Assembly (NCBI GenBank): GCA_017449285.1
Contig: JAFSJX010000084.1
Location: forward strand, 1-64,000
Reading direction: 5' to 3'
DNA length: 64,000 nucleotides
Source of the DNA: Treponema sp.
Lineage (GTDB): Bacteria; Spirochaetota; Spirochaetia; Treponematales; Treponemataceae
The position numbers were made by a program, and so were the translations under genes. Positions 35,490 through 44,512 of this stretch are shown here, one piece after another. Within the stretch, counting starts at the first letter, position 1; every line of letters begins with the position of its first letter. The notes beneath the pieces were generated by a model, which was not told where the DNA came from, made no database searches, and saw only the letters and a list, made by a program, of their open reading frames with translations.

Positions 35490-35885
35490 ATGCCGGATTC
35501 AATGTATGACCGCTTGGGTGATATGTTAAGCGTTGCTCTTGAATCCGGCGATTTTTTTAAGGCAGATGCCAAAAACAATGTCCGAGACAAAGCAGACAAC
35601 GACAATGACAAAACAAAAAAGAACGGACGAGGACAAACGCAGACAGACACTTTCCAAAAAAAACGCAGGCCGTTGTCCGACGCGCAAAAAAAGGCGTTCT
35701 CTCTGCTCGGCATAGCGGAAGACGCGAGTCTTGAAGACGCAAAAAAAGCCTACCGCGCGAAACTCAAATACTACCACCCCGACCGCCACGGCGATAATCC
35801 TGTGTTGCAGAAAGTCGCGCGGGATAAGACACGGCAAGTGATTGAGTCATGGGAAATTGTCGGGCGATATTTTGACGCAGACTAG
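35490..35885 (+). CDS. Small J-domain co-chaperone-like protein
   Basis: A 131-residue protein. The first 65 residues are charged and low-complexity (DNDNDKTKKNGRGQ), and the C-terminal 65 form a J-domain: FSLLGIAEDASLEDAKKAY, then YYHPDRHGDN with the HPD tripeptide that stimulates DnaK. It lacks the zinc and substrate-binding domains of DnaJ. AGGAG lies eight bases before the ATG. The stop is one base from the convergent stop of the response regulator at 35887. Confidence 0.85.
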   Translation: MPDSMYDRLGDMLSVALESGDFFKADAKNNVRDKADNDNDKTKKNGRGQTQTDTFQKKRRPLSDAQKKAFSLLGIAEDASLEDAKKAYRAKLKYYHPDRHGDNPVLQKVARDKTRQVIESWEIVGRYFDAD

Positions 35886-35886
35886 C

Positions 35887-37242
35887 CTACTCTTCGCTTT
35901 CAAGCCCGTATTCGGCAAGTTTACGGTGAAGCGTCTTTCTGCCGATTCCCAGCACATCCGCCGTCTTGGATTTGTTTCCCTTGTTTGCGGCAAGGTTCTC
36001 TTCGATAATCAGTTTTTCCGCCTCATCAAGCGTAATTCCCATCGGAACGGAAATCGTTTCTGCCCTGCTCGCCTTGCTGACCGTCGGAGGCAAATCTTCC
36101 AGCGCGATTTCGTTTCCGCCAGCCATAACCAGCGCGCTTTCCACACAGTTACGAAGTTCGCGGATATTTCCCGGCCAGTCATACTTAAACAACGCAGATT
36201 TTGCCGCCTGTGTAAAACCGATAATGTGCTTGCCATTCTCCCTGTTGAATTCGTCCAAAAATGCGTTTATGAGAAGCGGTATATCATCCTTGCGCTCACG
36301 AAGCGGCGGCACTTCAAGATGAATCACGTTCAGGCGGTAGTACAAATCTTCACGGAATCGTCCTGCCTTAACTTCTTCCTCCAGATTGCGGTTTGTTGCG
36401 GCAATCACCCTTACATCCACTTCAATTGTCTGCTGACCGCCAACCCGCTCAAACTTTTTTTCCTGCAGGACGCGGAGCAACTTAATCTGCACGCTCTGAT
36501 TGATTTCTCCAATTTCATCCAGAAAAATTGTGCCGCCGTGGGCAAGCTCAAACCTGCCTTTGTGCATGGAATCCGCACCAGTGAACGCACCTTTTTCATG
36601 ACCAAAAAGTTCGCTTTCAAGCAAAGTCTCACTTAACGCGGCGCAATGCACTTTAATGCAGGCTTTGTCGTGCCGGCTGGACAATGTATGAAGCGCATCG
36701 GCAATAACTTCTTTTCCAACGCCACTTTCGCCCGTAACCAGCACACTCGCCTTGCTGTCGGCAACCTTACGAACGGTAGTAAGCAGCCGCTGCATTTCGG
36801 AACTTTTTCCGATGATGTTGTCCAGTTGCTTAGTCTTGCCAACTTCCTGTAGAAGCTGTGTATGCTGAAGTTTAAGTTCTCGGCTTTCCAGGGCGCGTTT
36901 TACAATCATGCCAAGCTGGTCAAGGTTCAGCGGTTTTGTCAGAAAATCATACGCTCCGTCGCGCATCGCCTGTACCGCCGCATCAATCGAACCATGTCCC
37001 GTCAGAACGATAACAGGGATTCCCGGCATTTCCGTGGTTACCCGGCGCAAAACTTCCTCACCAGAAATGCCCGGCATACGCAAATCGGTGACCACCAAAT
37101 CGATGTCGCCCTTGGCAAGAAAATCAAGCCCCTCCTGCCCGCTTGCGGCAACTTTTACGTTGTAGCCGTCCATCTCAAAGTCAGCGGCAAGTCCTTCGCG
37201 GATATTTTTTTCATCATCAATAACAAGAATCGTAAATTTCAT
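35887..37242 (-). CDS. NtrC-family sigma-54-dependent response regulator
   Basis: A 451-residue activator. The receiver domain has phosphoacceptor D53 (VVTDLRMPG). The AAA+ domain has Walker A GESGVGKE, the sigma-54-contacting GAFTGAD loop and [13 protein letters not shown] Fis-type helix-turn-helix is at the C-terminus ([20 protein letters not shown]). The ATG at 37242 gives a standard receiver start; a GTG at 37254 is the alternative. It lies 54 bases after its likely partner kinase and implies an RpoN regulon. Target genes are unknown. Confidence 0.95.
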   Translation of the reverse strand: MKFTILVIDDEKNIREGLAADFEMDGYNVKVAASGQEGLDFLAKGDIDLVVTDLRMPGISGEEVLRRVTTEMPGIPVIVLTGHGSIDAAVQAMRDGAYDFLTKPLNLDQLGMIVKRALESRELKLQHTQLLQEVGKTKQLDNIIGKSSEMQRLLTTVRKVADSKASVLVTGESGVGKEVIADALHTLSSRHDKACIKVHCAALSETLLESELFGHEKGAFTGADSMHKGRFELAHGGTIFLDEIGEINQSVQIKLLRVLQEKKFERVGGQQTIEVDVRVIAATNRNLEEEVKAGRFREDLYYRLNVIHLEVPPLRERKDDIPLLINAFLDEFNRENGKHIIGFTQAAKSALFKYDWPGNIRELRNCVESALVMAGGNEIALEDLPPTVSKASRAETISVPMGITLDEAEKLIIEENLAANKGNKSKTADVLGIGRKTLHRKLAEYGLESEE

Positions 37243-37296
37243 GTGAATGACCACAAATAGTATAGCGTAAACAGCACAAAAAAGAAAGCGTCTGGT

Positions 37297-38535
37297 CTAT
37301 TTCTTTCCATTGTATGTCAGAAGCCGTCTGTCTTTCTGCGGCACGGGGAGCGTAATCATAAACTCAGTTCCCTCGCCTTTTTGAGACTGCACGGTAATGT
37401 CGCCAGAAAATTCTTTGATGATTTTGTAAGCCATAGCCAAGCCCAGCCCCGTACCGTTGGCCTTTGTCGTGAAATACGGCTCAAAAACGTGGCTGGCGGT
37501 AGTTTCGTCCATACCGATACCATTGTCGGAAAAATGAAGCACGTATTTTTCATCTTTGAGTTCCGTGGTAATCGTAAGCCGTCCGCCACATGAAGAAAAC
37601 GCCTTGTCAGTGGCACAATCGGGAAATCGTTCCGTAATCGCGGCAAGCGCATTCTGGGCAAGGTTTACAATCAGTTCGCGGAATAATTTTTGGTCAACCA
37701 AGAGACGCGGACAGTTCGGACAGAATGAAGTGACAACTGAAATATGCTTTTCCGTGAATTCGGGGCGGAAGAATGAGACAAACCGCTCCAAAAGCGCATT
37801 CGGCTCAACCAGTTCCAATTGTGCGGAAATCGGACGCACCGCCATCAGGAAGTCCACCACAATTTTGTTCAGACGGTCAATTTCCTGATTTACGATGTCA
37901 AGATAATTCTCCGCAAATTTGGGGTCGGGAAGTTTTCCGTCGCCCGCACGCTTTTTTTTGATTGCCTTCTGCATCAGCTGAATGTGAATGCTGATTGCTC
38001 CCAGCGGATTTTTGATTTCGTGGGCGACAGAGGCGGCAAGGTTTGTTAGGCCGGCAAGCGTCTCCATGCGATGCAAAAGAATTTCCTGATTCCGCTTTTC
38101 GGTCACGTCATCTATCGTAACGATGGAGCCGACCAGTTCCTGATTGCGGACGAACGGCATGACCGAAACATCCACAAAACGAATTGAACCGCCCGTGGTC
38201 GTCAACGTGTACTCATCGCTCACATTGGTCTTGTCATTCTCATCGCATTTTTCCAGGAAGGAGGCAATATCGGCATCATCAATGATTTCCCAGATTTTTT
38301 TATCCTCCGCGCGCACGTCATCGGGATGCAACGAAAAAGGAATGTAGCGTTCCGCCGCCTTATTGATTTCGACCAGTTGCCAGTCCTTATTCACGATAAT
38401 CAGCCCGACAGAAAGAGACTGGAAAATAGCGGAAAAAAGTTCGTTTCCCTCGCTTAAATCTTTGACAAGCGACTGAATCTGTGCGGGAGACAATTTTTCT
38501 ATTTTTTGGGAAACGCGCTTGGAAAAAGTCTGCAT
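37297..38535 (-). CDS. NtrB/AtoS-like PAS sensor histidine kinase, cytoplasmic
   Basis: A 412-residue kinase without membrane segments. It has a PAS domain at about 32-145 (SLSVGLIIVNKDWQLVEINKA), an H-box with H172 (ASVAHEIKNPLG), an N-box (RELIVNLAQNALAAI), then SDNGIGMD and GTGLGLAM. It should phosphorylate the NtrC-like regulator downstream. The ATG overlaps the holB stop by one base (TGATG). Cytoplasmic PAS sensing suggests an internal metabolic or redox signal; the ligand is not evident. Confidence 0.93.
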   Translation of the reverse strand: MQTFSKRVSQKIEKLSPAQIQSLVKDLSEGNELFSAIFQSLSVGLIIVNKDWQLVEINKAAERYIPFSLHPDDVRAEDKKIWEIIDDADIASFLEKCDENDKTNVSDEYTLTTTGGSIRFVDVSVMPFVRNQELVGSIVTIDDVTEKRNQEILLHRMETLAGLTNLAASVAHEIKNPLGAISIHIQLMQKAIKKKRAGDGKLPDPKFAENYLDIVNQEIDRLNKIVVDFLMAVRPISAQLELVEPNALLERFVSFFRPEFTEKHISVVTSFCPNCPRLLVDQKLFRELIVNLAQNALAAITERFPDCATDKAFSSCGGRLTITTELKDEKYVLHFSDNGIGMDETTASHVFEPYFTTKANGTGLGLAMAYKIIKEFSGDITVQSQKGEGTEFMITLPVPQKDRRLLTYNGKK

Positions 38536-39773
38536 CAGCGTCGCTCCATACGGTACACGGCAAACAGTTCCCGCCAGAGATTTTCAAGGGCGGCCGTTGG
38601 AGTCTGATTGTAAATGCTCACGTTATTATAAATTTCGCGCAGAACGGATACATTTTTTGCCGCGCTCTCAACATTTCGCGCCGTCAAATCAGCTGTTTTC
38701 TGTGCGTCAAGAATGCCTGTCAGAAACAACTTGAACAGCAAGCGTGGCTCAAATTTTGCGCAGGAAGTTACGATTTCGGTTATCGAAGGAAAGACACCTT
38801 TTTCAACGGAGGCATAAAATTTCGCCGCCTGCTCACGGATAACATCAGGCTTGACAGGAAGAAATGTCTGAAGATACGAGTCTATTGAAACGGCAGAACT
38901 TTTGCTCTGTTCACCTGCCGAATCAGCGGCAGCATGAAACACACGGTCGATAACTTCTGCCTGTTCGTTTGCGGTACGCTGATTGAACTGATAGGTTCGC
39001 ACACGGGAAAGAATTGTCGGCATGACCGCACCACGCCTGTTCGTAGTAAGAATAAACACGATATCCGAAGGCGGCTCCTCAAGGATTTTGAGCAGAGCAT
39101 TACGGGCAGCCTCATTCATGCGGTCAACATTCTCTATGATGAAGACTTTTTTTCCGTCCGGGCTTTTGAGGTGCGCCCAACGGGAAGCGGCACGAATCTG
39201 ACTTATTGGAAGCGAATCGTACATAAAAGTCGATTCAAGTTTTTCCGTCTGCCTGATTATCTCATCACAGATTTTTTCAATCTTGTCGTTTTCAGGAAGC
39301 GGTCTTGCGGAATCCAGCTGCTCCATCTGCTCATCAATCGCCTGCATAATCGGCGCAATCTTAGAAACCTTGTCGTCATCCTCCCACAGAATCTGACTGA
39401 AACGCAGGGTAAGTTTCCGCACGGAGCGCAAAAACAGATACCGGGTCGCCACCAAATACGAAGCGTTGTTGTATGCGGCAGTGAGAAAGGCTTTTTTTGC
39501 CGCAAGAATTTCAAGAGAACAGTCTCGCGGACCTGCAAGAAGCACATTCGTACTTGCAAGTTCCTTGTTTTTGCGGCAAGATGGACAGTCGCAGAGCCAA
39601 TGTCCGCGTTTTTCTGTTGCCGTACAGGACAAAATCCGCGCGATTTCCAAAGCGCAAGTCAGTTTTCCGCTGGATGCAGATCCTGCCAGAAGAATCGCGC
39701 CTGGAAGACGATGATGCACAATGTCATCTTTGAGAAGCGAACTTGCCGGCTGATACAGAAGATTGTCGAACAT
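38535..39773 (-). CDS. holB: DNA polymerase III delta-prime-like clamp-loader subunit
   Basis: A 412-residue AAA+ protein. It has a modified P-loop (LAGSASSGKLT), a zinc-type cysteine cluster (LSCT, then CDCPSC) and the clamp-loader core VFIIENVDRMNEAARNALLKILEEPP. TTNRRGAVMPTILSRVRTYQF follows. It is longer than the E. coli protein (334) through an insert around residues 85-190 rich in charged helices. It sits between cvpA and the kinase with overlapping or abutting reading frames. The modified P-loop fits delta-prime, which does not hydrolyse ATP. Confidence 0.88.
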   Translation of the reverse strand: MFDNLLYQPASSLLKDDIVHHRLPGAILLAGSASSGKLTCALEIARILSCTATEKRGHWLCDCPSCRKNKELASTNVLLAGPRDCSLEILAAKKAFLTAAYNNASYLVATRYLFLRSVRKLTLRFSQILWEDDDKVSKIAPIMQAIDEQMEQLDSARPLPENDKIEKICDEIIRQTEKLESTFMYDSLPISQIRAASRWAHLKSPDGKKVFIIENVDRMNEAARNALLKILEEPPSDIVFILTTNRRGAVMPTILSRVRTYQFNQRTANEQAEVIDRVFHAAADSAGEQSKSSAVSIDSYLQTFLPVKPDVIREQAAKFYASVEKGVFPSITEIVTSCAKFEPRLLFKLFLTGILDAQKTADLTARNVESAAKNVSVLREIYNNVSIYNQTPTAALENLWRELFAVYRMERR

Positions 39774-40262
39774 TTACACTAACATTCCCCTTACGTAGGC
39801 TATCGGTTGTTCAAGCAGTCCGCCGAGCATTTTCCAGTAAAAACTGCCGTCCGTCACTGCGGGCGCAATTTTAGGAAACCACGGCTGCGCGTTCACCACA
39901 ATCAGTATAAGCGAAATAACGACAAGCCCTTCTACCACACCGAACACAAAGCCCAACGTTCGGTCAAGTCCGCGCAGGATTTCTCCCCTGAACGCCGCGC
40001 CAACCAACTGCTGAACAATTTTGACCAGCAGATAGGTCGCAATGAACAAAAGCAAAAACGCCACCACCGTAGCGACCGCCTTGTTATGAATTACCTGTTC
40101 CATATACGGCGAAAGTTTTCCGAAAAAACTGACCGAAACCACGATGCCCAAAATCACCGCAAGTTTACTGAACAATTCTTTGATAAAGCCGTGCGCACAA
40201 GCAATCACCGCCAACACGAGTGCTATAATAGTGAAAACTATGTCTATAAAGGTCAAAGTCAC
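39774..40262 (-). CDS. cvpA: CvpA-family membrane protein
   Basis: A 162-residue protein with four predicted membrane helices. It has the CvpA pattern: FIDIVFTIIALVLAVIACAHG at the N-terminus, an RGLDRTLGFVFGVVEGLVV segment, and a short C-terminal tail. CvpA proteins are linked to envelope integrity and, in some bacteria, to colicin V production. It lies 12 bases after murG and abuts holB. Confidence 0.82.
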   Translation of the reverse strand: MTLTFIDIVFTIIALVLAVIACAHGFIKELFSKLAVILGIVVSVSFFGKLSPYMEQVIHNKAVATVVAFLLLFIATYLLVKIVQQLVGAAFRGEILRGLDRTLGFVFGVVEGLVVISLILIVVNAQPWFPKIAPAVTDGSFYWKMLGGLLEQPIAYVRGMLV

Positions 40263-40274
40263 AGCCCCCTCCCA

Positions 40275-41411
40275 TCATAGTGTTTCGGCAGACGTAGCCA
40301 CCGCATGAAAAATAATTTCCGCAATTTCCCGCGCGGGGCGTTTTTCTGCCGTCATTTTTTTACAGGCATCAGCGCACTGCGTTCTGAAATCCGCATTTTC
40401 CATCTTTGTAAGCGCGTCTTTTAAATGCGTAGTATCCGCCTCATCACCCAAAAGCATGAGCGCGGCATTCTGCTCCACAAAAAATTTCGCGTTATCAACC
40501 TGATCGCCGCGCGTTCCCGAGCCGCACAGGGGAACAAGCACCATCGGCTTTGCGAGTACGGCACATTCCCAGATGGCATTTGCCCCCGCACGGGAAAGAA
40601 CCACATCGCTTGCGGCAATCACATCGCACATCTCCTTGTAGATGAATGCGTATGGATGGTAGCCGTCATGCTTTTCCAAAGTCATCGCCTCGTCGGTCCT
40701 GCCCGTCTGATGAACCACGCAAAAATGCTCGCAGAGCCAGTCAAGGTTTTCCTGCACCAACATATTTATCTGATGCGCGCCAAGGCTTCCTCCCATCACA
40801 AGAAGGATTGGCTTTTGCGGGCGGGTTTCTCCAAACAAGAAACGCCGTCCATTCTCAGCGTCCGCAGAATAGAACACCGGGCGCACGGGATTTCCCGTCA
40901 CGACAGTTTTTTCGCGCTTTGCGGCAGGAAGAAATTGTTTTGTCGCCTCATACGAAACAAGAATCTTGCTTGCAAAGCGGCTGTTGATTTTTGTGGCAAG
41001 CCCCGGCGTAAAGTCACATTCGTGCGTGTACACGGGAATACCAAGAATTTTTGCCGCAATACACGGAGTGACCGAAACAAAGCCGCCTTTGGAAAACAGG
41101 ACGACCGGACGCAAACGGATAAGACGAAAAAGAGAGACCCCCACGCCCGCCGCGATTTTGAAGAGGTCAAAAAAATTTTTAAGTGAGAAATTCCTGCGCA
41201 GTTTACCGCTGGGAATCCCGTAGAAGGCATCGACCGAACCACTTTTCTCTACCAGTTCTCTGTCCATGCCCGTGGAATTTCCCAGCCAGACTATCGAAAT
41301 TTCTTTATCGTATTCTTTTGCGAGAGCGTGAAGTTCATCTGCAACCGCAAGGCCGGGATAGATATGTCCGCCCGTTCCGCCACCCGCAAAGACAAAAGTC
41401 GTCTGTTTCAC
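40275..41411 (-). CDS. murG: UDP-GlcNAc:undecaprenyl-PP-MurNAc-pentapeptide transferase
   Basis: A 378-residue GT-B glycosyltransferase that completes lipid II for peptidoglycan. The G-rich loops FAGGGTGGHIYPGLAVADEL and MGGSLGAHQIN are present, as is the donor site SRAGANAIWECAVLAKPMVLVPLC. The start is a GTG at 41411, three bases after the stop of the outer-membrane barrel gene and without a clear ribosome site, so translation may be coupled. Confidence 0.94.
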   Translation of the reverse strand: MKQTTFVFAGGGTGGHIYPGLAVADELHALAKEYDKEISIVWLGNSTGMDRELVEKSGSVDAFYGIPSGKLRRNFSLKNFFDLFKIAAGVGVSLFRLIRLRPVVLFSKGGFVSVTPCIAAKILGIPVYTHECDFTPGLATKINSRFASKILVSYEATKQFLPAAKREKTVVTGNPVRPVFYSADAENGRRFLFGETRPQKPILLVMGGSLGAHQINMLVQENLDWLCEHFCVVHQTGRTDEAMTLEKHDGYHPYAFIYKEMCDVIAASDVVLSRAGANAIWECAVLAKPMVLVPLCGSGTRGDQVDNAKFFVEQNAALMLLGDEADTTHLKDALTKMENADFRTQCADACKKMTAEKRPAREIAEIIFHAVATSAETL

Positions 41412-41414
41412 CGC

Positions 41415-42356
41415 TTAGTGACGGACTCTCAGGCTGATTGCGCCAGTCCACAGTTTGTCCGTCCAGAACGTGCGCGGGTCAATGCTGATGCTTGCCGTCA
41501 ACTGAAGCAAGGCAAAATTCACGCCCACACCAGCGAAAATCTGTGGCTGGAATGAATTGAAGTCAAAGCCAGAAGATGCGTCTGAACCGCTGTCTTCATA
41601 TTTTGAATTAGCAGCATCAAGCGCAGCCTTCGCCGTAGCATCCAATCCTTTCAAAGCCCAATCCCAGTTGTTATCATGCTTTGACACGAACAGACGACCG
41701 CCCAAGAATGGGGTCAGGCCAAGGCGGATAACAGGAATGCTGAATTCTTTTGAGACCTGCGCCGACAAGTACAGCGTATGGATTTTGTATTCAAGCGACG
41801 CTTCCGCAGTAGAAGAAGATGCCTCGACTTTGCCCTGATTGTAGAAATAGCCCAGACCGACCGAAACTTTCGGCAGAATCAGATTGCCCTGCACCACGGC
41901 ATAGCGAACGTCAAAGCCAAGCGTAAAGAAGTCAACCGACATATCCGCGCCAAATCCATTGGTGTTTAAACTCGGCGTTTTCATAATCGCAATATCCGCA
42001 TCAAACGGAAGGAAAATTCCGCCGATACGCAAGTCCGCCGTGAACATCGGCATTCGGCAACTGTCTCCAATACCGCCAATACCAATTTCTTCTCCAGCCT
42101 TTGAAAGCCCTTCCGTATTAAGATTTGTCAGCCCCACGTTAATACCGCCGCCAAGGTGAATGCCAGGAAGCAATGAGCCAATCCAAGCGTCAGCCCATAC
42201 ATTCTGCTGGGTCGCTCCCTGCGGAATGGCGTTGTTCAGCTGATCAGAAAAATCTTCCAGCCCATCAGAAACAACGCTCGCATCCAGAGCAAATACGGAA
42301 CTTGCCGCAAACACACTTGCCGCCACAAAAGCGAGCAATTTTTTTGTTATTTTCAT
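41415..42356 (-). CDS. Outer-membrane beta-barrel protein
   Basis: A 313-residue exported protein. The signal peptide is MKITKKLLAFVAASVFAASS with cleavage near VFAL. The mature part is dominated by amphipathic strands (GIHLGGGINVGL, FTLGFDVRYAVV, LPKVSVGLGYFY, FAGVGVNFALLQLTASI) and ends in an arginine-rich strand. No named family is recognised, though it resembles small treponemal barrel proteins. The ATG at 42356 has GGAGG seven bases upstream; a frame open to 42551 runs into tRNA-Phe. It heads the leftward unit reaching the NtrC-like gene. Confidence 0.8.
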   Translation of the reverse strand: MKITKKLLAFVAASVFAASSVFALDASVVSDGLEDFSDQLNNAIPQGATQQNVWADAWIGSLLPGIHLGGGINVGLTNLNTEGLSKAGEEIGIGGIGDSCRMPMFTADLRIGGIFLPFDADIAIMKTPSLNTNGFGADMSVDFFTLGFDVRYAVVQGNLILPKVSVGLGYFYNQGKVEASSSTAEASLEYKIHTLYLSAQVSKEFSIPVIRLGLTPFLGGRLFVSKHDNNWDWALKGLDATAKAALDAANSKYEDSGSDASSGFDFNSFQPQIFAGVGVNFALLQLTASISIDPRTFWTDKLWTGAISLRVRH

Positions 42357-42384
42357 TGTGAATCCTCCAAGTAAGATTACTATT

Positions 42385-42413
42385 ATTATAATGCAGGAAT
42401 TAAGAAAAAACAA
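42385..42413 (-). promoter_or_regulatory. Promoter of the barrel-murG-cvpA-holB-kinase-regulator unit
   Basis: Leftward TTGTTT (complement of 42408-42413), 17 bp, TATAAT (complement of 42385-42390), about 28 bases before the ATG at 42356. Confidence 0.6.
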
Positions 42414-42456
42414 GACAATTATGCGCACACAATATGCAGGGGAAAACGCATGGCAT

Positions 42457-42490
42457 AAAAAAAGCACCTGCCCTACTGAACAAGTGCTTC
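42457..42490 (-). terminator. Rho-independent terminator after tRNA-Phe
   Basis: Read leftward, AAGCACTTG pairs with CAGGTGCTT across a 10-base loop and is followed by seven T. It begins just after the tRNA 3' end. Confidence 0.85.
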
Positions 42491-42493
42491 TCT

Positions 42494-42566
42494 TGCCACC
42501 GGTTGGAATCGGACCAACGACACATGGATTTTCAGTCCATTGCTCTACCAACTGAGCTACAGCGGC
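42494..42566 (-). tRNA. tRNA-Phe (GAA anticodon)
   Basis: A 73-base cloverleaf read leftward. The acceptor is GCCGCTG with CGGTGGC, the D arm is AGCTCAGTTGGTAGAGC, the anticodon arm is TGGACTGAAAATCCA (anticodon GAA), and the T arm contains GGTTCCGATTCC-type GGTCCGATTCCAACC. The discriminator is A. CCA is not encoded. The D- and T-loop signatures are intact. Confidence 0.97.
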
Positions 42567-42578
42567 GTAAGTATAGAT

Positions 42579-42607
42579 ATGATATACAACTCACACATTT
42601 TTGTCAA
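42579..42607 (-). promoter_or_regulatory. tRNA-Phe promoter
   Basis: Leftward TTGACA (complement of 42602-42607), 17 bp, TATCAT (complement of 42579-42584), 12 bases before the mature tRNA 5' end. Confidence 0.75.
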
Positions 42608-42676
42608 TACATCGCAAACGAATTATTGACATTTTTTCGCAAAAAAAGCGGTAGCGATGGAAGCCCCGCAGTTGGC

Positions 42677-42757
42677 GGCATTGCGGCAAAACCGCAAGCC
42701 GGCAATGAGCGTGAGCGAAGGGCGGACGTAGCGGCGGCACGAAGTGACGCACCGCCC
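42677..42757. repeat. Palindromic GC-rich intergenic element
   Basis: Two stems lie in a GC-rich block unlike its AT-rich surroundings. GGC-A-TTGCGG pairs with CCGCAA-GCC (42677-42700), and GGGCGG (42720-42725) pairs with CCGCCC (42752-42757). It sits just beyond the ABC-F stop and reads as a repeat element rather than a T-tailed terminator. The shape and composition suggest a dispersed repeat. Confidence 0.5.
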
Positions 42758-42765
42758 TCTTCTGC

Positions 42766-44406
42766 CTAAATCCTGATTTTTTTGTCCGTGCCTGCGTAGG
42801 CTTCCTTGCGCATCTGCTTAATCTGCTCGTCGGCAAGGTAGTCGTCAAAATTCATCATGCGGTCAAAGACTCCCTTGGGGGTGATTTCGATGATGCGGTT
42901 TGCGATTGACGAGATGAACTCGTGGTCGTGGCTGGAAAAGAGAACCACACCCGGAAAGCGAATCAGGGCTTCGTTCAGGCTGGTGATTGCCTCCAAGTCC
43001 AGATGATTGGTGGGGTCGTCCATGATAAGCACGTTTGCCCCGCTCAGCATCAGTTTGGAAAGCATACAGCGCACCTTTTCGCCGCCGCTCAGCACCTTGA
43101 CCGGCTTCAGGCTTTCATCGCCCGTAAAGAGCATTCGTCCCAAAAAACCGCGCACGTAGGCATCGTCCTGTTCCTTTGAATACTGTTTGAGCCAGTCGGT
43201 GATGTTGTAGTCGTTGTTGAAATACTGGTTGTTGTCGCGGCCGAGGTAGGTAAAACTGGTGGTCTGTCCCCAGAAGTATTCGCCGCTTTCTGCCTTCTTT
43301 TCGCCCGCAATGATGTCAAAGAGCGAAGAGATTGCGTTGTGTTCCAAGCCCACAAAGGCGATTTTGTCAGTGCGGTTGACGGTCAGGGAAAAATCTTTGA
43401 GCAGTTGCAGTCCGTCCTCGTCCTTGCTGTTGAGCTTGCGCATTTCAAGCACATTGTTTCCAATCTCGCGGTCAGGCGCAAAATGCACGTAGGGAAATTT
43501 GCGGCTGGTAACCGGCAGGTCGTCCAGTTCCAGTTTTTCCAGAACCTTTTTGCGGCTGGTTGCCTGACGGGATTTTGCCGCGTTTGACGCAAATCGCTGG
43601 ATGAACTCGCGCAAGTCCTTTGCCTTTTCCTCGTTCTTTTTCTTCTGGTCTTTCGCCTGCTTCTGCAGAATCTGGCTCATCTGATACCAGAAGTCGTAGT
43701 TACCCGTAAACTGGGTGATTTTTCCGTAGTCGATGTCGCAGATGTAGGTGCAGACTGCGTTCAAAAAGTGGCGGTCGTGGCTTACGACAATCACCGTGTT
43801 GGGGAATTCCATCAAAAAGTCTTCCAGCCAGGCAATTGATTCAAGGTCAAGACCGTTGGTCGGTTCGTCAAGGAGCAGCACGTCGGGATTTCCGAACAAT
43901 GCCTGCGCCAAAAGCACGCGAACTTTCTGGCTTTCGTCCAGTTCGCTCATCATCTTGTCGTGGTATTTTTCCTCAAGACCAAGGCCTGAGAGCATCTGCT
44001 CAATCTGATTTTCCGCCTCATAGCCGCCCATCTCGCCGAACTGCGTTTCAAGTTCACTTGCCTTTACGCCGTCCTCTTCGGTAAAGTCTTCCTTAGCATA
44101 AATCTCGTCGCGGGCCTTTGCACACTCGTAGAGTTTTGGGTAGCCGAACATGACCGCGTCCTTTACGCTGTAGTCGTCAAAGGCAAAGTGGTCCTGCTTT
44201 AACACCGCCATGCGCTCGCCGGGTGTCATAAAAATGTCGCCAGAGTCGCGGTCCTGCTCGCCAGAAAGCACTTTGAGGAAGGTTGACTTACCCGCCCCGT
44301 TCGCCCCGATAATGCCATAGCAGTTTCCCGCCGTGAATTTTAAGTTTACGTCCTTGAACAGCGGCTTTTCGCTGAAATGAAGTGACACGTCAGATACTGT
44401 AATCAT
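42766..44406 (-). CDS. ABC-F family ATPase (ribosome-associated, YbiT-like)
   Basis: A 546-residue protein with two ABC domains and no membrane part, as in translation factors EttA/YbiT. Domain 1 has Walker A GANGAGKST and Walker B VLLLDEPTNGLD, but the signature position reads SELDESQKVRV instead of LSGGQ. Domain 2 has LSGGEKVRC and VLIMDDPTNHLD, with a degenerate Walker A region (FVGLEHNAISSL). The charged linker between them (KDQKKKNEEKAKDLREF) fits the P-site tRNA interaction motif. AGGAG precedes the ATG at 44406. Loss of Walker A in domain 2 is notable. Confidence 0.9.
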   Translation of the reverse strand: MITVSDVSLHFSEKPLFKDVNLKFTAGNCYGIIGANGAGKSTFLKVLSGEQDRDSGDIFMTPGERMAVLKQDHFAFDDYSVKDAVMFGYPKLYECAKARDEIYAKEDFTEEDGVKASELETQFGEMGGYEAENQIEQMLSGLGLEEKYHDKMMSELDESQKVRVLLAQALFGNPDVLLLDEPTNGLDLESIAWLEDFLMEFPNTVIVVSHDRHFLNAVCTYICDIDYGKITQFTGNYDFWYQMSQILQKQAKDQKKKNEEKAKDLREFIQRFASNAAKSRQATSRKKVLEKLELDDLPVTSRKFPYVHFAPDREIGNNVLEMRKLNSKDEDGLQLLKDFSLTVNRTDKIAFVGLEHNAISSLFDIIAGEKKAESGEYFWGQTTSFTYLGRDNNQYFNNDYNITDWLKQYSKEQDDAYVRGFLGRMLFTGDESLKPVKVLSGGEKVRCMLSKLMLSGANVLIMDDPTNHLDLEAITSLNEALIRFPGVVLFSSHDHEFISSIANRIIEITPKGVFDRMMNFDDYLADEQIKQMRKEAYAGTDKKIRI

Positions 44407-44512
44407 TGTTTTGTCTCCTATTGTATGTATTCTATTCACATTGATAAATGCGTAAATATTCTTTCATTGGGTCATGTCCTTTTCTTGGCGTTATCTGATT
44501 GGACATCGCCTT

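Noticed and set aside
42414-42551. N-terminal extension of the barrel protein through tRNA-Phe
   Set aside because: The open frame runs through a clear tRNA and its terminator; the signal peptide and GGAGG place the start at 42356.
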